A stretch of 64,000 nucleotides of DNA, from NCBI GenBank assembly GCA_951813075.1, contig OX638343.1, positions 3,055,999 through 3,119,998 of the forward strand, read 5' to 3'. Origin of the DNA: Arenicellales bacterium (GTDB lineage: Bacteria; Pseudomonadota; Gammaproteobacteria; Arenicellales; JAJDZL01). Shown one piece after another: positions 57,201 through 64,000 of the stretch (within the stretch, counting starts at the first letter, position 1; every line of letters begins with the position of its first letter). Position numbers and translations under genes: made by a program. Below the pieces are notes generated by a model. It did not search any database, was not told the DNA's origin, and worked only from the letters and a program-made list of their open reading frames with translations.

Positions 57201-60200
57201 CTACGAGAGCGGGGACGGCGACATCACCTTCACCGGTGCGGGAGATGTGACCATCAGCGGCAGTGCCTCGCCTGTCTTGCGGGCGGGAAGAGACATTACG
57301 GTGAGCTCCTCGATTGATGTGATCGGAAGTGCGGACAGTACCCTGGTCCTGCGGGCGGGAAGAGACATTACGGTGAGCTCCTCGATTGATGTGATCGGAA
57401 GTGCGGACAGTACCCTGGTCCTGCGGGCGGGGCGCCATCTCACCATCAATGCCGACATCACCGGTACCGATGGCGCCCATGGTTTCATATTCGTGGCGGG
57501 TTGGCCCGGAACGTTGACGATCAGCAGCGGTGTCACCATCACATCAAACAATGGCGACATCACGCTGATCGGCGCCGCGTTCGACATCAATGCGACCAGC
57601 AGTATTAATGCTGGAACGGGGGACATCCATGTCGCGCCGTCGCACGCTTTCTTGATGACGATCGGCGCAGCGGCGGACACTGTGTTCAACACTGTGTTCA
57701 ATACCAATCTGAGCAATGCGGAAATCGGCAGGCTCACCACATCGGGCACGATCTACATCGGGACCGCGACGACGGGACCGGACGGTTCGGGTGGTGGTGG
57801 CAGTCCGATATCGGCGACCACCATCACAGTGAGCGAAGCTCTGACCATCAGCGGCAGTGCCTCGCTGGTCTTGCGGGCAGGGACAGACATTACGGTGAAT
57901 TCTGCGATTGACCTGAGCGGGAGTGTGGACAGCACCCTGACCCTGCAGGCGGGGCACCATCTCACCATCAATGCCGACATCACCGGCACCAATGGTGCCC
58001 ATGGTCTCATCTTCGAGGCGGATTCGACCGGATCATCGAATTACGTTGATGTCGGAGAGTTGACGATCAGAAGCGGTGTCACTATCACATCGAACAATGG
58101 CGACATCACGCTGATCGGCGCCGCGTTCGACATCAAAGCAACGAGCAGCATTAATGCTGGAACGGGGGACATCCATGTCGCGCCGTCGCGAGCGGTCGCG
58201 ATGACGATCAGCACAGCGGCGGACAATCTGAGCAATGTGGAAATCGGGCGGTTCACCACATCGGGTACGATCCGGATCGGGACCGCGACCACCGGACCGG
58301 ACGGTTCGGGAGGTGGAGGCAGTCCGATATCGGCGACCTCCATCACAGTAGGCGAAGCTCTGACCATCAGCGGCGGTGCATCGATTGTTCTGGATACCGG
58401 CGGTACGACAACGCTGAGCGCGGATGTCTCGACTGAGGATGGCGATATCACCTTCGGGGACGCAGTGATCCTGGGAGCCGATGTGACGGTGGCGAGCGAT
58501 GCGGACAACGACGCCACAGACGGCGACATCACTTTCACCTCGACGGTGGACGGCGGCTATTCGCTGACGCTGGACGCTGACAGCGGTTCGGTGACGGTGT
58601 CCGGTGCGACAGGCGGCACGACCAAGCTGTCGGGTCTGACGGTGGACGGTGGCCAGATCGACGTTGACGCGGTGGCGACGACCGGCGATATCGATATTGA
58701 TGGCAGTACGAACATTACCCTGAACGGGGCGATCTACGAGAGCGACGACGGCGACATCATCCTCGCCGGTGCGGGGGGAGTGACCATCAGCGGCAGTGCC
58801 TCGCTGGTCTTGCGGGCGGGGAGAGACATTACGGTGAGCTCCTCGATTGATGTGATCGGAAGTGCGGACAGCATCCTGACCCTGCAGGCGGGTCGCCATC
58901 TCACCATCAATGCCGACATCACCGGCACCGATGGTGCCCATGGTTTCATATTCGAGGCGGATTCGCCCGGATCGGCGAACAATGATGGTATCGGAACGTT
59001 GACGATCGCCGGCGGTGTCACCATCACATCAAACAACGGCGCCATCACGCTGATCGGCGCCGGGTTCGACATCAACGCGACGGGCAGCATAGACGCTGGA
59101 ACGGGGGACATCCATGTCGCGCCGTCGCGAGCTGTCTCGATGACAATCAGCGCCGCGGCGGATAATCTGGGCAATGCGGAAATCGGGACGTTCACCACTT
59201 CGGGCACGATCCGGATCGGGACCGCGACCACGGGGCCGGACGGTTCGGGCGGCGCTGGCAGTCCGATATCGGCAAGCTCCATCACAGTGAGTGAAGCTCT
59301 GACCATCGGCGGCAGTGCCTCGCTGGTCTTGCGGGCGGGGAGCGATATCACGGTGAGCTCCTCGATTGACCTGAGCGGGAGTGTGGACAGCACCCTGGCC
59401 CTGCAGGCGGGGCGTCATCTCACCATCAATGCCGACATCACCGGCACCAATGGCGCCCATAGTCTCATCTTTGAGGCGGATTCGCTCGGATCGTCCAACA
59501 ACGATAACAGCGGAAAGTTAAGGTTTGACAACAATGTCACCATCACATCGAACAATGGCGACATCACGCTGATCGGTGCCGCGTTCGACATCAACGCGAC
59601 GAGCAGCATAGACGCTGGAACGGGGGACATCCATGTCGCGCCGTCGCGAGCTGTCGCGATGACGATCAGCACATCGATGGATAATCTGAGCAATGCGGAA
59701 ATCGGCAGGTTCACCACATCGGGCACGATCCGGATCGGGACCGCGACCACCGGACCGGACAGTTCGGGAGGAGGAGGCAGTTCGATATCGGCGACATCCA
59801 TCACAGTAATCGAGGCTCTGACCATCAGCGGCAGTGCGTCGCTTGTTCTGGATTCCGGCGGTACGACAACGCTGCGCGCGGATGTCTCGACTGACGACGG
59901 CGATATCACCTTCGGGGACGCAGTGATCCTGGGAGCCGATGTGACGGTGGCGAGCGATGCGGACAACGACGCCACGGATGGCGACATCACCTTCACCTCG
60001 ACGGTGGACGGCGGCTATTCGCTGACGCTGGACGCTGACAGCGGTTCGGTGACGGTGTCCGGTGCGACAGGCGGCACGACCAAGCTGTCGGGTCTGACGG
60101 TGGACGGTGGCCAGATCGACGTTGACGCGGTGGCGACGACCGGCGATATCGATATTGATGGCAGTACGAACATTACCCTGAACGGGGCGACCTACGAGAG

Positions 60201-63200
60201 CGACGACGGCGACATCATCCTCGCCGGTGCGGGGGGAGTGACCATCAGCGGCAGTGCCTCGCTGGTCTTGCGGGCGGGGAGAGATCTTGCGGTGAGCTCC
60301 TCGATTGATGTGATCGGAAGTGCGGACAGCATCCTGGCCCTGCAGGCGGGTCGCCATCTCACCATCAATGCTGACATCACCGGCAGCAATGGCGTCCATG
60401 GTCTCATATTCGAGGCGGATTCGCCCGGATCGTCGAACAACGATGGCATCGGAACGCTGACGATCGCCGGCGGTGTCACCATCACATCAAATAACGGCGA
60501 CATCACGCTGATCGGCGCCGGGTTCGACATCAACGCGACGGGCAGCATTGACGCTGGAACAGGGGACATCCGTGTCGCGCCGTCGCGAGCTGTTGCGATG
60601 ACGATCAGTAATGCGGTGACGGCCGATCTGAGCAATGCGGAAATCGGGAGGTTCACCACATCGGGCACGATCCGGATCGGGACCGCGACGACGGGGCCGG
60701 ACGGTTCGGGCGGCGCTGGCAGTCCGATATCGGCAGACTCCATCACAGTGAGCGAAGCTCTGACCATCAGCGGCAGTGCCTCGCTTGTCCTGCGGGCGCT
60801 GAGCGACATCACGGTGAGTTCTGCGATTGACCTGAGCGGGAGTGCGGACAGTACCCTGACCCTGCAGGCGGGGCGTCATCTCATCATCAATGCCGACATC
60901 ACCGGCACCAATGGCGCCCATGGTCTCATCTTTGAGGCGGATTCGCCCGGATCGTCGAATAACGATGGTGTCGGAACGTTGACAATCGCCGGCGGTGTCA
61001 CCATCACATCAAACAACGGTGACATCACGCTGATCGGCGCCGGGTTCGGTATCAACGCAACGGGCAGCATAGACGCTGGAACGGGGGACATCCATGTCGC
61101 GCCGTCGCGAGCTGTCGCGATGACGATCAGCGCAGCGGCGGACAATCTGAGCAATGCGGAAATCGGGAGGTTCACCACATCGGGCACGATCCGGATCGGG
61201 ACCGCGACCACGGGACCGGACAGTTCGGGAGGAGGAGGCAGTTCGATATCGGCGACCTCCATCACAGTAATCGAGGCTCTGACCATCAGCGGCAGTGCGT
61301 CGCTTGTTCTGGATTCCAGCGGTACGACAACGCTGCGCGCGGATGTCTCGACTGACGACGGCGATATCACCTTCGGGGACGCAGTGATCCTGGGAGCTGG
61401 TGTGACGGTGGCGAGCGATGCGGACAACGACGACACGGATGGCGACATCACCTTCACCTCGACGGTGGACGGCGGCTATTCGCTGACGCTGGACGCTGAC
61501 AGCGGTTCGGTGACGGTGTCCGGTGCGACAGGCGGCACGACCAAGCTGTCGGGTCTGACGGTGGACGGTGGCCAGATCGACGTTGACGCGGTGGCGACGA
61601 CCGGCGATATCGATATTGATGGCAGTACGAACATTACCCTGAACGGGGCGACCTACGAGAGCGACGACGGCGACATCATCCTCGCCGGTGCGGGGGGAGT
61701 GACCATCAGCGGCAGTACCTCGCTGGTCTTGCGGGCGGGGAGAGATCTTGCGGTGAGCTCCTCGATTGACGTGATCGGAAGTGCGGACAGCATCCTGGCC
61801 CTGCAGGCGGGTCGCCATCTCACCATCAATGCCGACATCACCGGCACCGATGGTGCCCATGGTTTCATATTCGAGGCGGATTCGCCCGGATCGTCGAATA
61901 ACGATGGTATCGGAACGTTGACGATCGCCGGCGGTGTCACCATCACATCAAACAACGGCGCCATCACGCTGATCGGCGCCGCGTTCGACATTGATGCAAC
62001 GAGCAGCATTGACGCTGGAACGGGGGACATCCATGTCGCGCCGTCGCGAGCTGTCGCGATGACAATCGGCGCAGCGGCGGACAATCTGGGCAATGCGGAA
62101 ATCGGGAGGTTCACCACATCGGGTACGATCCGGATCGGGACGGCGACCACGGGGCCGGACGGTTCGGGCGGTGGTGGCAGTCCGATATCGGCAAGCTCCA
62201 TCACAGTGAGTGAAGCTCTGACCATCAGCGGCAGTGCCTCGCTTGTCCTGCGGGCGCTGAGCGATATCACGGTGAGCTCCTCGATTGACCTGAGCGGGAG
62301 TGTGGACAGCACCCTGACCCTGCAGGCGGGGCGTCATCTCATCATCAATGCCGACATCACCGGCACCAATGGTGCCCATGGTCTCATCCTCGAGGCGGAT
62401 TCGCCCGGATCGTCGAATAACGATGGTGTCGGAACGTTGACGATCGCCAGCGGTGTCACCATCACATCGAACAATGGTGACATCACGCTGATCGGTGCCG
62501 GGTTCGACATCGATGCGACGGGCAGCATTAATGCTGGAACAGGGGACATCCATGTCGCGCCGTCGCGAGCGGTCGCGATGACAATCAGTAGTGCGGTGAC
62601 GGCCAATCTGAGCAATGTGGAAATCGGGCGGTTCACCACATCGGGTACGATCCGGATCGGGACCGCGACCACCGGACCGGACGGTTCGGGAGGTGGAGGC
62701 AGTCCGATATCGGCGACCTCCATTACAGTAGGCGAAGCTCTGACCATCAGCGGAAGTACCTCGCTCGTTCTGGATTCCGGTGGTACGACAACGCTGAGCG
62801 CGGATGTCTCGACTGAGGATGGCGATATCACCTTCGGGGACGCAGTGATCCTGGGAGCTGATGTGACGGTGGCGAGCGATGCGGACAACGACGCCACGGA
62901 CGGTGACATCACCTTCACCTCGACGGTGGACGGCGGTCAGATGCTGACGCTGGACGCTGACAGCGGTTCGGTGACGGTGTCCGGTGCGACAGGCGGCACG
63001 ACAGCGCTGACGAGTCTGACGGTGGACGGTGGACGGATTGAAGTCGACGCCGTGGCGACGACCGGTGATATCGACATTGATGGCAGTACGAACATTGCCC
63101 TGAACGGGGCGATCTACGAGAGCGACGACGGCGACATCACCCTCGCCGGTGCGGGGGGAGTGACCATCAGCGGCAATGCCTCGCTGGTCTTGCGGGCGGG

Positions 63201-64000
63201 GAGAGACATTACGGTGAGCTCCTCGATTGACGTGAGCGGGAGTGCGGACAGCATCCTGGCCCTGCAGGCGGGGCGCCATCTCACCATCAATGCCGACATC
63301 ACCGGCACCAATGGCGCCCATGGTTTCATCCTCGAGGCGGATTCGCCCGGATCGTCGAATAACGATGGTGTCGGAACGTTGACGATCGCCAGCGGTGTCA
63401 CCATTACATCAAACAACGGCGCCATCACGCTGATCGGCGCCGCGTTCGAGATCAACGCGACGAGCGGCATTAATGCTGGAACGGGGGACATCCATGTCGC
63501 GCCGTCGCGAGCAGTCGCGATGACGATCAGCGCAGCGGCGGACAATCTGAGCAATGCGGAAATCGGCAGGTTCATCACATCGGGTACGATCCGGATCGGG
63601 ACGACGACCACGGGGCCGGACGGTTCGGGCGGCGCTGGCAGTCCGATATCGGCGAGCTCCATCACAGTGAGTGAAGCTCTGACCATCAGCGGCAGTGCCT
63701 CGCTGGTCCTGCGGGCGCTGAGCGATATCACGGTGAGCTCCTCGATTGACCTGAGCGGGAGTGCGGACAGCACCCTGACCCTGCAGGCGGGGCACCATCT
63801 CATCATCAATGCCGACATCACCGGCACCGATGGCGTCCATGGTCTCATCCTCGAGGCGGATTCGCCCGGATCGTCGAATAACGATGGTGTCGGAACGTTG
63901 ACAATCGCCAGCGGTGTCACCATCACATCGAACAATGGTGACATCACGCTGATCGGTGCCGGGTTCGACATCGATGCGACGGGCAGCATTAATGCTGGAA
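54292..64000 (+). CDS. Second giant TpsA exoprotein, 3' end outside the window
   Basis: From ATG 54292 the frame is open to the window edge, 3236 codons, with no stop seen. The signal peptide (to VHA, residue 48) and the TPS domain are almost identical to the first TpsA, including NPNG at 131-134, and nearly identical DNA continues to about 55900. Beyond that the shaft is built from the same kinds of module but in other proportions: here the module with TSNNGDITLIGA, AGTGDIHVAPS and TSGTIRIGTATTGP dominates, with single VSTDDGDITFGDAV units between. The C-terminus, and so any toxin or anchor domain, is not visible. No tpsB precedes it, so it probably shares the TpsB at 35235-36938. Confidence 0.9.
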   Translation, partial: MITFRSFIQRKSRPVVAALGSLLRFRNVVLPLLFGAILVFTHAQQVHAGPKDGNVVAGDANIVQLNPKLLEIIQGSDKVIIDWRSFSIDWDELVRFLQPDSDSIALNRVNGDTPSYILGQLTADGRVMLINPNGVLFGDSAVVDIGSLVATTIDIRNEDFMAGDYNFDVDRASGGTVVNRGRITAAEGGIVALVAPGVENSGVIVARLGRVALASGNSFALDFYGDRLIQIGVDDSVAERLLAPDGTELKALVDNSGEIYADGGTVMLMAASVAKDVVDYAINMEGIIEARTATERNGQIVLEGAGEGIVRVTGTLDASGRESGETGGEVKILGSKVGLVGQAEVDVSGDAGGGEVLIGGNFQGRGPERNADFTTIGSEVAIQADALTTGDGGRVIVWSDRVTRFYGNISARGGRDSGDGGFAEISGKQHLQFAPNSIDLSAPKGLIGELLLDPLDIVISDGDGTDDSAVSGDNVINFNDDSTATYNITPAAFEAIDADITLQALRDITVSSPIDRTGSGDSTLSLQAGRHLIINADITGTNGAHSFIFEADSPKSSNNDGSGKLTIASGVTITSNDGDITLIGAAFDINATGSINAGTGDIHVAPSRAIAMTISAAASDLSNTNLSNAEIGTFTTSGTIYIGTATTGPDGTGGAGSPISASSITVSEALTISGSASLVLRALSDITVSSAIDLSGSADSTLTLQAGHHLTINADITGTNGVHGLILEADLPGSSNNDGVGTLTIAGGVTITSNNGDITLIGAAFDIDATGSINAGTGDIHVAPSQAVGMTISKATDHLSNAEIGRFTTSGTIYIGTATTGPDGSGGGGSSISATSITVSEALTFSGSASLVLDSGGTTTLSADVSTEDGDITFGDAVILGADVTVDSDADDDATDGDITFTSTVDGGHMLTVKAGGGTVELEGAVGGTSRTTKLSGLTVDGGRIHVDTVATSGDIDIKGSTSINLKGVTYESGDGDITFTGAGDVTISGSASPVLRAGRDITVSSSIDVIGSADSTLVLRAGRDITVSSSIDVIGSADSTLVLRAGRHLTINADITGTDGAHGFIFVAGWPGTLTISSGVTITSNNGDITLIGAAFDINATSSINAGTGDIHVAPSHAFLMTIGAAADTVFNTVFNTNLSNAEIGRLTTSGTIYIGTATTGPDGSGGGGSPISATTITVSEALTISGSASLVLRAGTDITVNSAIDLSGSVDSTLTLQAGHHLTINADITGTNGAHGLIFEADSTGSSNYVDVGELTIRSGVTITSNNGDITLIGAAFDIKATSSINAGTGDIHVAPSRAVAMTISTAADNLSNVEIGRFTTSGTIRIGTATTGPDGSGGGGSPISATSITVGEALTISGGASIVLDTGGTTTLSADVSTEDGDITFGDAVILGADVTVASDADNDATDGDITFTSTVDGGYSLTLDADSGSVTVSGATGGTTKLSGLTVDGGQIDVDAVATTGDIDIDGSTNITLNGAIYESDDGDIILAGAGGVTISGSASLVLRAGRDITVSSSIDVIGSADSILTLQAGRHLTINADITGTDGAHGFIFEADSPGSANNDGIGTLTIAGGVTITSNNGAITLIGAGFDINATGSIDAGTGDIHVAPSRAVSMTISAAADNLGNAEIGTFTTSGTIRIGTATTGPDGSGGAGSPISASSITVSEALTIGGSASLVLRAGSDITVSSSIDLSGSVDSTLALQAGRHLTINADITGTNGAHSLIFEADSLGSSNNDNSGKLRFDNNVTITSNNGDITLIGAAFDINATSSIDAGTGDIHVAPSRAVAMTISTSMDNLSNAEIGRFTTSGTIRIGTATTGPDSSGGGGSSISATSITVIEALTISGSASLVLDSGGTTTLRADVSTDDGDITFGDAVILGADVTVASDADNDATDGDITFTSTVDGGYSLTLDADSGSVTVSGATGGTTKLSGLTVDGGQIDVDAVATTGDIDIDGSTNITLNGATYESDDGDIILAGAGGVTISGSASLVLRAGRDLAVSSSIDVIGSADSILALQAGRHLTINADITGSNGVHGLIFEADSPGSSNNDGIGTLTIAGGVTITSNNGDITLIGAGFDINATGSIDAGTGDIRVAPSRAVAMTISNAVTADLSNAEIGRFTTSGTIRIGTATTGPDGSGGAGSPISADSITVSEALTISGSASLVLRALSDITVSSAIDLSGSADSTLTLQAGRHLIINADITGTNGAHGLIFEADSPGSSNNDGVGTLTIAGGVTITSNNGDITLIGAGFGINATGSIDAGTGDIHVAPSRAVAMTISAAADNLSNAEIGRFTTSGTIRIGTATTGPDSSGGGGSSISATSITVIEALTISGSASLVLDSSGTTTLRADVSTDDGDITFGDAVILGAGVTVASDADNDDTDGDITFTSTVDGGYSLTLDADSGSVTVSGATGGTTKLSGLTVDGGQIDVDAVATTGDIDIDGSTNITLNGATYESDDGDIILAGAGGVTISGSTSLVLRAGRDLAVSSSIDVIGSADSILALQAGRHLTINADITGTDGAHGFIFEADSPGSSNNDGIGTLTIAGGVTITSNNGAITLIGAAFDIDATSSIDAGTGDIHVAPSRAVAMTIGAAADNLGNAEIGRFTTSGTIRIGTATTGPDGSGGGGSPISASSITVSEALTISGSASLVLRALSDITVSSSIDLSGSVDSTLTLQAGRHLIINADITGTNGAHGLILEADSPGSSNNDGVGTLTIASGVTITSNNGDITLIGAGFDIDATGSINAGTGDIHVAPSRAVAMTISSAVTANLSNVEIGRFTTSGTIRIGTATTGPDGSGGGGSPISATSITVGEALTISGSTSLVLDSGGTTTLSADVSTEDGDITFGDAVILGADVTVASDADNDATDGDITFTSTVDGGQMLTLDADSGSVTVSGATGGTTALTSLTVDGGRIEVDAVATTGDIDIDGSTNIALNGAIYESDDGDITLAGAGGVTISGNASLVLRAGRDITVSSSIDVSGSADSILALQAGRHLTINADITGTNGAHGFILEADSPGSSNNDGVGTLTIASGVTITSNNGAITLIGAAFEINATSGINAGTGDIHVAPSRAVAMTISAAADNLSNAEIGRFITSGTIRIGTTTTGPDGSGGAGSPISASSITVSEALTISGSASLVLRALSDITVSSSIDLSGSADSTLTLQAGHHLIINADITGTDGVHGLILEADSPGSSNNDGVGTLTIASGVTITSNNGDITLIGAGFDIDATGSINAG
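57088..64000 (+). repeat. 1.46-kb higher-order repeats in the second tpsA
   Basis: The junction ACCAAGCTGTCGGGTCTGAC (or its variant) recurs at about 57088, 58621, 60079, 61540 and 63001, giving spacings of about 1533, 1458, 1461 and 1461 bp, that is 486-487 residues for the later units. Each unit holds two of the ITSNNGDITLIGA modules and one VSTDDGDITFGDAV module. Copies differ by scattered substitutions, so they are older or less homogenised than the array in the first tpsA. Confidence 0.85.

Noticed and set aside
54943..63989. Many overlapping reverse-strand ORFs across the second tpsA
   Set aside because: They repeat with the tpsA module period and give low-complexity Arg/Asp or Met/Pro/Ser-rich sequences. 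They are shadows of the forward gene.
54292..64000. A contact-dependent inhibition toxin/immunity system at the TPS locus
   Set aside because: No CDI-type VENN junction, toxin domain or immunity gene is seen after the first tpsA, and the end of the second lies outside the window, so the claim cannot be supported.

Overview
The window looks like chromosomal DNA of a gammaproteobacterium. The evidence is the gene order tig-clpP-clpX-lon-hupB-ppiD, the block pepA-holC-valS divergent from lptF-lptG, and a gammaproteobacterial-type RsmJ. A genus cannot be named from the sequence alone. Several enzymes that act on methylated or other amines would fit a marine or host-associated life, but that is inference.

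Region 1 (about 300-6600) holds a same-strand set: an HpaB-type flavin monooxygenase, a Rid-family protein without the catalytic arginine, a class III aminotransferase and a trimethylamine-dehydrogenase-like flavoprotein whose amine pocket is altered. A convergent HAD hydrolase follows. Region 2 (6700-24900) is core genome: tRNA-Leu, trigger factor with an eroded PPIase domain, ClpP, ClpX, Lon, HU, tRNA-Val and tRNA-Asp with a clear terminator, PpiD, FabI, RsmJ, ValS, HolC, PepA, LptF, LptG and tRNA-Arg. The AT-rich gap after lptG has several DnaA-box-like 9-mers.

Region 3 (25500-28830) is a reverse-strand set of a small DMT-type membrane protein, a non-pyrrolysine MttB-family methyltransferase and a dimethylglycine-dehydrogenase-like FAD protein, with the last two overlapping by 4 bases. 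Region 4 (29226-33769) holds a HlyU-family protein and, converging on it, a compact operon of CBS protein, TlpA-like thioredoxin, B12-binding subunit, acyl-CoA mutase large subunit and MeaB chaperone. The mutase has unusual residues at substrate-contact positions.

Region 5 (33770-64000) is the most unusual part. After 1.4 kb of non-coding or decayed DNA come one TpsB outer-membrane transporter and a 4995-residue TpsA exoprotein made of near-identical repeats, then a small secreted protein of unknown function. After a degraded spacer there is a second TpsA gene, open for 3236 codons and cut by the window end. The two TpsA genes share an almost identical leader, signal peptide and secretion domain, but each has amplified a different mix of the same repeat modules. 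In the first gene, cassette lengths differ by exact multiples of 237 bp, which is what unequal exchange would leave. Only one TpsB is seen, so it probably exports both.
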